From Parachryseolinea silvisoli (GTDB lineage: Bacteria; Bacteroidota; Bacteroidia; Cytophagales; Cyclobacteriaceae), in the NCBI RefSeq assembly GCF_021190955.1, contig NZ_JAIOAO010000004.1, positions 124,001 to 188,000 on the forward strand: 64,000 bases of DNA, written 5' to 3'. A program made the position numbers and the translations under genes. Positions 8,879-16,622 of the stretch are shown piece after piece. Under the pieces are notes generated by a model. The model saw only the letters and a list, made by a program, of their open reading frames with translations. It had not been told where the DNA came from and ran no database searches. Position 1 is the stretch's first letter; each line of letters starts with the position of its first letter.

Positions 8879-9460
8879 ATGAAAGCAAGATCACTTTTCA
8901 TCGCAGCACTTTTCGCAGCAGCGTCTTTAGCAGCTTTTGGAAAGGAAGAGCCAAGCAACAGAGGTTTGGCTGTAGTACCTGTTAAGGGAGCCGAAGTATT
9001 CAAAGTTATCTACAAAGGCGAAACTGCCGGTAAGGTAAAACTGAATATCTACAATACGCAATCACAACTGGTCTTCACTGAATCATTCAATGGCACAGAT
9101 GGTTTCATCTGCCCGCTGAACTTCACTGGCCTGGCTTACGGTGATTATACCATTGAGTTGATTGATGCAACAGGCAAGAAGACTGAGAAAGTTAGCTTCA
9201 AGCCTGCAGTAGCCGCCGCGAAAAATGTACACATCTCGAAACTGGCCAAAGAAAACGGCAAGTACCTGGTGTCTGTAGCAGCGCAAGGCAACGAGCAGAT
9301 CAGCGTAAAAATCTATGATGCAGCCAACAACCTGGTGCACAGCGAAACAAAAACCGTAGACGGTAACTTCGCGCAACTGTATACAGTAAAAAATGTAAAC
9401 GGTGCATTGACTTTCGAAGTAACCGACAACGCCGGTAACACCAAGACCGTTCGCTTCTAA
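8879..9460 (+). CDS. small secreted two-domain beta-sandwich protein
   Basis: A 193-residue protein of unknown function, paralogous to the gene at 8200. Residues 1-21 form a signal peptide (MKARSLFIAALFAAASLAA). Two copies of the same roughly 75-residue domain follow. The first has VKLNIYNTQSQLVFTE and YGDYTIELID; the second has ISVKIYDAANNLVHSE and ALTFEVTDNAGN. The DxxGN/DATGK turns resemble the type IX secretion C-terminal beta-sandwich, but nothing else is present. The product is probably periplasmic or surface-located. Confidence 0.82.
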   Translation: MKARSLFIAALFAAASLAAFGKEEPSNRGLAVVPVKGAEVFKVIYKGETAGKVKLNIYNTQSQLVFTESFNGTDGFICPLNFTGLAYGDYTIELIDATGKKTEKVSFKPAVAAAKNVHISKLAKENGKYLVSVAAQGNEQISVKIYDAANNLVHSETKTVDGNFAQLYTVKNVNGALTFEVTDNAGNTKTVRF

Positions 9461-9479
9461 GCGACGGTCCCGTCAAGCG

Positions 9480-9500
9480 GTTTCATACGCGATATGAAAC
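9480..9500. repeat. 8-bp perfect inverted repeat
   Basis: GTTTCATA (9480-9487) and TATGAAAC (9493-9500) are separated by 5 bp, between the stop codon at 9460 and the terminator. Possibly an RNA hairpin protecting the transcript end. Confidence 0.5.
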
Positions 9501-9541
9501 AAAGGCCTTTCCGATTCTTTCGGGAGGGCTTTTGTGTTTTT
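9501..9541 (+). terminator. probable rho-independent terminator
   Basis: AAAGGCCT pairs with AGGGCTTT (one mismatch), with an inner CCG/CGG stem, followed by TTGTGTTTTT. It ends the gene at 8879-9460. Confidence 0.55.
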
Positions 9542-9632
9542 AAAGGGGCTACCCGCCGAAAGAATCATCCGTTGAACCACCCATCGCCTCAATCCAGCCG
9601 GTAGCGCATATAGCTTATACGATAAATACACT

Positions 9633-9685
9633 TACCTGCCGAAGCATGTCTCATACGAAGGCAGGCCCGCCTGCCAAAGCGCAGG
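9633..9685. repeat. GGCAGG-rich repeat remnant
   Basis: CCTGCC at 9635 is followed by GGCAGGC-cc-GCCTGCC at 9660-9675 (7-bp perfect inverted repeat) and another CAGG. The composition and GCCGAAG context differ from the surrounding DNA and look like a dispersed palindromic repeat. No other full copy lies in the window. Confidence 0.35.
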
Positions 9686-9744
9686 TTTTTATTTTTACGC
9701 GAAATCGCTACTTTTACCCTATCACAAACGATAAACCTACCGGT

Positions 9745-10602
9745 ATGAAAAAAATTCTTGTTCCAACCGATTTTTCCAAACAAGCTAATCTTAGCGCAGA
9801 AGTCGCCGCCGACATCGCCCGGCGTGCCGGTGCCGAGCTCATCCTGCTGCACGTAATTGAAGAAGCAAGCGAAAGCTCTTTCAGCGTAGAAGGCGAGGCA
9901 ACGTATGAAGGAAGTTGGGAGGATAAAGTATTTACCCTGAAGCTTATTGAGAAAGCTAAGAAACAAATGGCCAAGCTTGTGGGCGACGCCAAGTTCGAAG
10001 GTGTAAAAGTACGCCAGGAGCTGCGTGTGGGCACGGCCTTTCACGGTATGAATGCCATCATCACCGAGCGCAAAGTTGACCTCGTTGTGATGGGCAGCTC
10101 AGGCCGCACCGAGCTGGAGGACATGATCATCGGTTCAAACACCGAGAAAGTGGTGCGCCACTCGCACTGTCCCGTATTGACTGTACGCAACAAACCCAGC
10201 CGCAAAGAATTTAAGAACATCGTATACGCCACGGCCATGGAAAAAGACGAGGAGATTTTCTCGCGCTTTGTACGCCGCACGCAGGAGATGTATAATTCCA
10301 CCATTCACCTGGTGCGCGTCAACACGCCCGGCAACTTCCAGCGCGACATTGTCGTGAGAAAATATATGGAAGACTTCGCCAAAAAGCTGCAATTGAAAAA
10401 CTATACCATCAACGTATTCAACGACCTGAGCGAAGAAGAAGGCATTATATATTTTGCCGACAGCATCAACGCCGACCTGATCGCCATGGCGACACACGGC
10501 CGCACGGGCTTCGCCCACGTACTGGCAGGCAGCATTGCCGAAGACGTGGTAAGCCACTCCAAACGCCCGGTGATGACGTTCGTCACCAAGCGTCGTAAAT
10601 AA
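9745..10602 (+). CDS. tandem universal stress protein (UspA family)
   Basis: 285 residues with two Usp domains (about 1-145 and 150-285). Each carries the ATP-binding motif G-2x-G-9x-G(S/T): GSSGRTELEDMIIGSNTEKV in the first and a THGRTG...AGS version in the second. The start is set at ATG 9745 (MKKILVPTDFSKQA), the standard family N-terminus; in-frame codons upstream to 9646 run through repeat DNA and are not coding. Tandem Usp proteins are cytosolic stress-response factors of uncertain mechanism. A strong terminator follows. Confidence 0.93.
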   Translation: MKKILVPTDFSKQANLSAEVAADIARRAGAELILLHVIEEASESSFSVEGEATYEGSWEDKVFTLKLIEKAKKQMAKLVGDAKFEGVKVRQELRVGTAFHGMNAIITERKVDLVVMGSSGRTELEDMIIGSNTEKVVRHSHCPVLTVRNKPSRKEFKNIVYATAMEKDEEIFSRFVRRTQEMYNSTIHLVRVNTPGNFQRDIVVRKYMEDFAKKLQLKNYTINVFNDLSEEEGIIYFADSINADLIAMATHGRTGFAHVLAGSIAEDVVSHSKRPVMTFVTKRRK

Positions 10603-10623
10603 GAATTTCGAGGCTATTGGCTT

Positions 10624-10658
10624 AAAAGGCCACTTCCACGGCGGGAGTGGCCTTTTTT
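10624..10658 (+). terminator. rho-independent terminator
   Basis: A perfect 11-bp stem AAAAGGCCACT / AGTGGCCTTTT with an 11-nt loop and a T6 tail, after the usp gene. Confidence 0.9.
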
Positions 10659-10739
10659 AATGAATCAATCGTTTCCTGAAAATGATTAAATTGCTAATCC
10701 TTTGCCCTGTCTAACCAATAAAAACACGGATTCCTGCCC

Positions 10740-13277
10740 ATGGAAGAGTTTTTTAGCTTTTTGATCTTTATTACCCTGGTCATTATTGTTGTGCTGATTG
10801 CCAACCTTCGCACCAAGCTGCAAAACCAGATCACCGTCTTACAGTTTAAGATCGACGATCTCAAAACCGAACTGGGTAAAGCCCGGCTCAAGGAAGGCGC
10901 AGCGCCTGCTCCGGTCACGGCCCGCGAGGAGGTAAAACCTCAGCCGGCTATTCCAATCGTGCCGCCGGTGCCTGTGTCACGGCCCGTCACGCCGCCGCCC
11001 ATACCTACGCCGGTGCCGCCACCGGTCGCACCGCCCGTACAGGCACCTGCACCGCCGGTTAAACCCGAAACGGTAGCTCCCCCGGTGCGGCAGGAAGCCG
11101 CGACCACAACGGTACGGCCATTGTCGGACGCCCCGAAACCCACAACGCCCCCGCCGGCGTACGTGCCCCCGGCACCCAAGCCCGGGTTCTTCGAGCGTAA
11201 CCCCGACCTGGAAAAATTCATCGGCGAGAACCTGGCCAACAAGATCGGTATCGGCATCCTGGTACTCGGCATCGGCTTCTTCGTGAAGTATGCCATCGAC
11301 CAGCAATGGATCAACGAGATCGGCCGCGTATTCATCGGCATTCTCTGTGGAGGTATATTATTGGGCGTGGCGCACCGCCTGCGCAAGACCTTTGCGCCCT
11401 TTAGCTCCGTGCTGGTAGGGGGTGGTATTGCCGTATTATATTTTACCATTGGTATAGCCTTTCACGACTATCACATCTTCTCGCAGACTGCCGCGTTTTT
11501 GCTCATGGTCGTCATCACCGGTTTTGCCATCGTACTCTCGTTGGGATACGATCGTATCGAGCTGGCCATTCTGGCCATCCTGGGTGGCTTTGCCACACCC
11601 CTCATGGTCAGCACCGGCGAAGGTAATTACGTCGTATTGTTTACCTACATCCTGGTGCTCGACATCGGCATGCTGGTGCTGGCGTACTATAAAAAGTGGA
11701 ACCTGGTCAACATTGTGTCGTATGTGTTTACGATGATCTTGTACTTCGCCTGGCTCGGCAAAAGCTTCGATGGCGAAAATTTAAGCATGGTCGCCGGGGC
11801 ATTGATCTTCGCCACGTTGTTCTATATCGTGTTCTTCCTCATGAACATCATCAACAACCTGCGCCAGCGTACAACCTTTAAGGCTATCGAGATCAGCCTG
11901 CTGCTCAGCAATACATTCCTGTATTACACCGCCGGCATGATTATCTTGAACCAGGCCCCCGCCAGCGACTTCCGCGGGTTGTTTACCGCGACACTCGCCA
12001 TCTTCAATTTCATCTTCGCCTATAGCCTGTATAAGAACACCCGCGTCGACCGCAACCTGGTGTTTCTGCTGATCGGCCTGGTGCTGACATTCATCAGCTT
12101 AGCAGCGCCTGTGCAGCTCGAAGGAAATTATATCACACTCTTCTGGGCGGCCGAAGGCGTGCTGCTGTTGTGGCTGTCGCAGAAGTCAGGCATTCGCCTG
12201 ATGAAGGTCGGCTCGGTACTCGTTATGATCCTGATGGGCTGCAGCCTGGTCATGGACTGGGAGCAACTGTACGTACAGACGGCAGACTACATGCCGGTCG
12301 TGTTGAACAAAGCCTACATCACCAGCGTGGTGTCGCTCATCTCCATCGCCTTGACGGTATACTTCCTCCGGTTTGAGAAGGACGAACGCGATGCCGACTA
12401 TATCGGGCCGTATCGCCAGGCGTTGATCGTTAGCGGCACGCTGGCGCTATACGCTTCGCAATACCTGGAGCTGCACTACCAGATTTATCGCTTTGTGGAC
12501 GCCGAAAGCGCGGGGCTGATCATCATAGGCGCGTACAATATGCTGTTCCTCGTCGGCCTGTTACTGGCGGTAAAACGCTCGCCGTATCCCGACCGGGTCA
12601 AGCAGCCCTTTGCAATCTGGGGACCGGTGGCGATGTTCGCCTTCCTGATATTTTATCACTACCAGATCATCGATGCCCGCGACGGTTTCCTCCTGGGCGA
12701 CTTTTCGTCCACTGGATTTATATTCCACTATGTATACGTAGCATTGTTGCTCGTGGTCTGTATCATCACCCTGCGTGAAGTGCGCCAGATCGAGGGCTTT
12801 ACGAAACAGACCCACAACCTGCATGCCTGGCTCTATGTGTTCTTCTTTCTATTCCTGGCAAGCACCGAGCTCGATCACAGCGTCCTGATGCTGGCGCAGC
12901 CAACGGAACAAGCTAATCTGGACCACATACTCCACCAGAACCACAAGATCGGCTACCCCATCCTTTGGGGCCTGGGCGCCTTCCTGCTGATCTACCTGGG
13001 TATGCGTCAACGCAAGAAGCACCTGCGGATCATTTCGCTTACGCTGCTACTCGTGACCTTGCTCAAGCTGGTCATATTCGATTTGAAGGGCATCTCCGAA
13101 GGAGGCAAGATCGCCGCGTTCATTTCGCTGGGTGTGTTGCTGCTGGTAGTATCGTTCATGTACCAACGCCTCAAAAAACTGCTGTTGACGGATGAGGCGG
13201 TAGCGCCCGCGGCGCCCACAGCACCTTCCGGAAATGAAGCGACACCGGGCACAGAAATAAAAGGAGAGAACGCATGA
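10740..13277 (+). CDS. DUF2339 multi-pass membrane protein
   Basis: 845 residues. An N-terminal transmembrane segment (about 5-22) and a short coiled coil (25-55) lead into a proline-rich, low-complexity linker (about 60-155). Then ERNPDLEKFIGENLANKIGIGILVLG marks the start of the DUF2339 membrane domain, split here over residues about 157-182, with some twenty hydrophobic helices to the end. A lysine/alanine-rich tail follows. The function of the family is unknown. It is translationally coupled to the DUF3999-like gene (stop and start overlap by 4 bp), a pairing known from other bacteria. Confidence 0.88.
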   Translation: MEEFFSFLIFITLVIIVVLIANLRTKLQNQITVLQFKIDDLKTELGKARLKEGAAPAPVTAREEVKPQPAIPIVPPVPVSRPVTPPPIPTPVPPPVAPPVQAPAPPVKPETVAPPVRQEAATTTVRPLSDAPKPTTPPPAYVPPAPKPGFFERNPDLEKFIGENLANKIGIGILVLGIGFFVKYAIDQQWINEIGRVFIGILCGGILLGVAHRLRKTFAPFSSVLVGGGIAVLYFTIGIAFHDYHIFSQTAAFLLMVVITGFAIVLSLGYDRIELAILAILGGFATPLMVSTGEGNYVVLFTYILVLDIGMLVLAYYKKWNLVNIVSYVFTMILYFAWLGKSFDGENLSMVAGALIFATLFYIVFFLMNIINNLRQRTTFKAIEISLLLSNTFLYYTAGMIILNQAPASDFRGLFTATLAIFNFIFAYSLYKNTRVDRNLVFLLIGLVLTFISLAAPVQLEGNYITLFWAAEGVLLLWLSQKSGIRLMKVGSVLVMILMGCSLVMDWEQLYVQTADYMPVVLNKAYITSVVSLISIALTVYFLRFEKDERDADYIGPYRQALIVSGTLALYASQYLELHYQIYRFVDAESAGLIIIGAYNMLFLVGLLLAVKRSPYPDRVKQPFAIWGPVAMFAFLIFYHYQIIDARDGFLLGDFSSTGFIFHYVYVALLLVVCIITLREVRQIEGFTKQTHNLHAWLYVFFFLFLASTELDHSVLMLAQPTEQANLDHILHQNHKIGYPILWGLGAFLLIYLGMRQRKKHLRIISLTLLLVTLLKLVIFDLKGISEGGKIAAFISLGVLLLVVSFMYQRLKKLLLTDEAVAPAAPTAPSGNEATPGTEIKGENA

Positions 13278-14512
13278 GAAAGTTTGTAGGCGCGTTGATA
13301 GGAGGGTGGTTGATCGGCATTGCCGCCCACGCGCAGGAGTTTAAAGCCGTGGCGACACTACCCGCGGTACCCAACGATGGTTTTTACCGGGTACAGCTGT
13401 CTCCCGCGGTAACGCCGTATCTCAATAGCACGTTTTCCAATGCACGCGTCCATGATCCGCAAGGGCGGGAGGTGCCGTATGTCTTCCAGGAAGAGCAGCC
13501 GCGCTATTCGCATCAGCAATTCCGGGAGTATACCATCGTCGAAAAGACACAGGAACCCAAGTGCTGTACATCCCTGATCCTAAGCAACCCGGATCGCCGA
13601 CCGATCAACAACATCAGCTTGCAGATTCGCAATGCCGACGTAAGCAAGGAGGCGATCTTGTCAGGCAGTGACGATCGCACAAACTGGTTTGTCATTCGCG
13701 ACCGGTTTACGCTGACCGCATTGGACAATGCAAACGGCACGGCCGAAGTCAAAGCCGTAAACTTTCCACTGAGCGACTATGCGTACTATCGTCTGCAGAT
13801 AGCCGACTCGACGAGCGGCCCCCTGAACATCCTGAAGGCAGGTTATTATGACGTATTGACGTATACCGGCGCGTATGCAGAAGTTCCCGTGCAACAAATG
13901 CTGGTAACCGATACGACGGCCAAAAAGCAGACCTATATCCGATTAGTGTTCGATACGCTCCACGTGGTGGACAAGGTCATGCTGACAATGACCAACGCAC
14001 CCTACTTCCTGCGGCAGGCAACAGTGTACGCGCGACAAACACGCGCCACGAAGAAAGGAGACATAGACTACTACCAGCCGGTAACGCATTTCGAGGTTAG
14101 CTCCAAGCAAGCATCGGAAGTATACCTGGAGGCCGTAAAGACATCCGAACTGATGATCGCGGTTGACAATGGAAACAACCCGCCGTTGACGGTAGCGACC
14201 GCCAAAGCCAGCCAGCTAAACCGTTACCTGATCGCCTGGCTAAAGAAAGGCGAAACATACACCATGAAGTTCGGCCCGGACGACCTGGCCATGCCCGGCT
14301 ACGACCTCGCTTACTTCCGCGACAGCATCCCCGACAACCCCGGCCTGATGGCCGTCGGCCCCATTACATCTCTGCGCAAACCTGTTGTGGAGGACGCAAC
14401 GCCCACGATCTTCACGAATCGCAATATCGTATGGGTAGCGATTGTAGCGATTATCGGCGTACTCGGTTTTATGACACTACGTCTGGCAAAAGACGCTAAG
14501 AAGGAGTCATAG
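13274..14512 (+). CDS. DUF3999-like exported protein with C-terminal anchor
   Basis: 412 residues. The signal peptide is residues 1-20 (hydrophobic run ending AAHA-QEF). A large extracytoplasmic beta-rich region follows, and one transmembrane helix lies near 383-402 with a short basic tail. The sequence YRVQLSPAVTPYLNSTFSNARVHD split at the start and the overlap with the DUF2339 gene fit the DUF3999 family. Topology suggests a periplasmic partner of the DUF2339 membrane protein. Function unknown. Confidence 0.75.
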   Translation: MRKFVGALIGGWLIGIAAHAQEFKAVATLPAVPNDGFYRVQLSPAVTPYLNSTFSNARVHDPQGREVPYVFQEEQPRYSHQQFREYTIVEKTQEPKCCTSLILSNPDRRPINNISLQIRNADVSKEAILSGSDDRTNWFVIRDRFTLTALDNANGTAEVKAVNFPLSDYAYYRLQIADSTSGPLNILKAGYYDVLTYTGAYAEVPVQQMLVTDTTAKKQTYIRLVFDTLHVVDKVMLTMTNAPYFLRQATVYARQTRATKKGDIDYYQPVTHFEVSSKQASEVYLEAVKTSELMIAVDNGNNPPLTVATAKASQLNRYLIAWLKKGETYTMKFGPDDLAMPGYDLAYFRDSIPDNPGLMAVGPITSLRKPVVEDATPTIFTNRNIVWVAIVAIIGVLGFMTLRLAKDAKKES

Positions 14513-14527
14513 GGGGTATTATAAGAT

Positions 14528-14573
14528 ATGCTGGTGCAAGTTTAAGTACCAAGCGTTAGCGCAGGTGCGGTCC
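14528..14573 (+). repeat. dispersed repeat, copy 1 (46 bp)
   Basis: This stretch matches the reverse complement of 25996-26041 at 39 of 46 positions without gaps. Shared cores include CCAAGCGTTAGCG and AGGTGCGG. The copy sits across the 3' end of the minus-strand gene at 14542 and supplies its stop codon. Confidence 0.75.
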
Positions 14574-15696
14574 CGATAGCTATCGGGAGTGACTGAAGCT
14601 GCTTGCAGTCCACGATTAGGAACGGCACGGTAGGTATAGTAATCTCTCCTGCCTTTACTGAAGATCCTTCTATTTCAGCATGTGTTGGTGTCGTTGTTTC
14701 GGCCTTTAGCGAATGCTCAGGTGGCTGAATAGATTCAATGGAGCGGGTATCCACAGTGTAGTGCCAGCCATAGGTGCAAGTCGCCGCAGATTGTACAGGC
14801 ACCATTGCCTGCATTTCTCCGTCTCCCTTAACCACTTCCGACATCGTGTCGCTCACAGGCAGCTTGTCTCCCGATCCGTCACCCTCCGGCCACCCCGCGA
14901 TAGCAACCACTTTCGCCGCCCCGGCACGTTTCACCTCTTCTACAACATCATCCTCCATCGGCGAGCCATACCGCACGCCCACCGTCAGCATCAAGCTATA
15001 CGATTCATCCGCCGGCACCTGGTCCGTAAGTGCTATTTCGAGGGACGTAGCAGGCGATCCCTTCAAAGCAGGAAACCATGGTGACGACACACTCTTCGGC
15101 GCAAACATGCTCGTATACCAGGCGGAAGGCCTATACGCGCCTTCCTTAGGATCGAACGTGAAATCCGGCACAATGCCCAAACTGACATCGATGCAGAAAC
15201 GCGCATGCCTGTTGTTTGGATGAAAGTTGATATCGCGTAGCAAGGCCGGTATATTCACACGGGCCGAAAGAGTCTTGCGGTCTACTGTATACGTGAGCGG
15301 CGTACGAATAACCGAGTCAAACGTGGTATTTTTATTCAGCTGAAAGCCTGCCAGCAAGGTTGGATGCTTCGATAACATAATAGAACGTTGCCCCAATTCG
15401 CCGGCGCCGTCCTGCTTCTGCACAATCTTGAGCGCCTTGTTAATAAAACCGCTAAAGTTATAGTCCGCCAGGGTTCGCACGGGGTGCATCATAAAACGCA
15501 CTTCTTTACCCATCTTTGAGCACCCGCCAAACTCACTCATATAGAGTCTCGGCACTTTAAAGGTCGGCGAATTTTTTACATATTCCTTGGGCGCACCGCC
15601 CTTCTGCCGCACGACAATTCCGTCTACGCCGCGCATCTTGTAAAAGCTGAGGTTACCGATGCTGCCGGTAATTTTAAGTTCTTCTAAGAAGGCCAT
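14542..15696 (-). CDS. unrecognised Bacteroidota protein with repeat-derived C-terminus
   Basis: 384 residues with no signal peptide, membrane segment or catalytic motif that I recognise. The N-terminus has GSIGNLSFYKMRGVDGIVVR and then KNSPTFKVPRLYMSEFGG, a pattern that suggests a structural or filament-like protein rather than an enzyme (weak inference). The last 16 residues (LPIAIGTAPALTLGT and neighbours) are encoded by the palindrome at 14571-14588 and the dispersed repeat at 14528-14573, so the natural C-terminus has been replaced or extended by repeat DNA. It is a single gene convergent with the DUF2339/DUF3999 pair. Confidence 0.75.
   Translation of the reverse strand: MAFLEELKITGSIGNLSFYKMRGVDGIVVRQKGGAPKEYVKNSPTFKVPRLYMSEFGGCSKMGKEVRFMMHPVRTLADYNFSGFINKALKIVQKQDGAGELGQRSIMLSKHPTLLAGFQLNKNTTFDSVIRTPLTYTVDRKTLSARVNIPALLRDINFHPNNRHARFCIDVSLGIVPDFTFDPKEGAYRPSAWYTSMFAPKSVSSPWFPALKGSPATSLEIALTDQVPADESYSLMLTVGVRYGSPMEDDVVEEVKRAGAAKVVAIAGWPEGDGSGDKLPVSDTMSEVVKGDGEMQAMVPVQSAATCTYGWHYTVDTRSIESIQPPEHSLKAETTTPTHAEIEGSSVKAGEITIPTVPFLIVDCKQLQSLPIAIGTAPALTLGT
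14571..14588. repeat. perfect 18-bp palindrome
   Basis: TCCCGATAGCTATCGGGA is fully self-complementary and adjoins the dispersed repeat. It lies inside the 3' end of the gene at 14542-15696. Confidence 0.7.
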
Positions 15697-16172
15697 TGGT
15701 CAGTATTGGTTAATAAAACGATTGGTTTTCAAAACGGTCGCGAGGGGTTCAACTGTTTCTGAGGACAATATAGGGAGTGTTTGTTGAAAGACTATCAATT
15801 GTAGATGTATACTTTTTTGATTTTTGTCTGGAGCATAAAATGATCCGGACATCTATAGGTCACGGTCATAAGTGGTGTATAAATAGCTTAAAAATGTGTT
15901 ATCAGTAGGATATCCTGTATGCTACAGAGCTCTCGAAGGAGTATAGGAAGACTTATGCACAAAAAAATGTGGATAGATGTATGTGGCGTGTGGGTTGAAT
16001 GTTTACAACTGGGGGTATACCCTTGAAGATTGGGGAAATTTTTGGCGTTTTTAACGAATGTATAGGGTGGTCACATACTGCCTATATTATACCGGAAAAG
16101 TAAGGGTATACATAAACAAACAGCCCCGTCTCGATAAAATCAAGACGGGGCCGTTGGCGTCAGTAATTATAG
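15697..16172. other. 476-bp gene-free region with DnaA-box-like sites
   Basis: No convincing gene. The stretch is AT-rich near 15780-15845. It holds a perfect TTATNCACA site (TTATGCACA, 15953-15961) and an inverted one-mismatch site (TGTGGATAG, 15968-15976) 6 bp apart. A terminator for the minus-strand gene at 16173 lies at its right end. It is the best origin-like candidate in the window, but evidence is thin. Confidence 0.3.
16122..16150 (-). terminator. rho-independent terminator (minus strand)
   Basis: CCCCGTCT pairs with AGACGGGG around a 10-nt AT-rich loop. On the minus strand it is followed by GCTGTTTGTTTAT. It ends the gene at 16173-16598. Confidence 0.75.
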
Positions 16173-16598
16173 TTACAGCTTATAGGCTTGCCGGGCCAAT
16201 AACTTCCACGTGCCTTTCTGCTTTTGCCAGACCAGCAAAATCCCCAGTGATACATTTCCCGGCTTTCCACTATCATTGGTCTCTGCCTGAAACTTATGCC
16301 GCACCAGCGCCGTGTTATCGGAAATACTGATCTGCTGTTCCGTCAAAGTAATAGAGACAAAGTCCGACTGGCCGCCGGCAAGGGTCTCGACAAAGGAGGC
16401 TCGGTTCTCAACCTTACCGCTGGAGTGTCCATAGCTCAGGCCATCGGCCGTAAGATTTTCGAGTGCGGTACGATCGGCGTTCACCATGGCTGCACGCAGT
16501 GCTTCCACGGCAGCGGCTACTTCTTTCTCGCCGCCCTTTTGTGCCCAGGCGGGTGCTGTGAGGAGTGCCATCAGCATAATAAGAATACTTGGTTTCAT
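16173..16598 (-). CDS. exported SnoaL/NTF2-like (DUF4440-type) protein
   Basis: 141 residues. Residues 1-19 are a signal peptide (MKPSILIMLMALLTAPAWA). The rest follows the NTF2-like fold: a helix with EVAAAVEALRAAMVNADRTALENLTADGLSYGHSSG split at about 25-60, then beta-strands ending in WQKQKGTWKLLARQAYKL. The family is small and binds varied ligands; no catalytic residues can be assigned. It is transcribed in the same direction as the upstream acyl-CoA dehydrogenase, 24 bp away. Confidence 0.85.
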   Translation of the reverse strand: MKPSILIMLMALLTAPAWAQKGGEKEVAAAVEALRAAMVNADRTALENLTADGLSYGHSSGKVENRASFVETLAGGQSDFVSITLTEQQISISDNTALVRHKFQAETNDSGKPGNVSLGILLVWQKQKGTWKLLARQAYKL

Positions 16599-16622
16599 AG
16601 AATATAGAGATGTTGGTATAAA

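Noticed and set aside
14749-14757. GTATCCACA as a DnaA box
   Set aside because: One mismatch, inside a coding region and isolated.
16058-16330. 90-residue open frame
   Set aside because: Runs through a terminator hairpin and into the opposite-strand NTF2-like gene.
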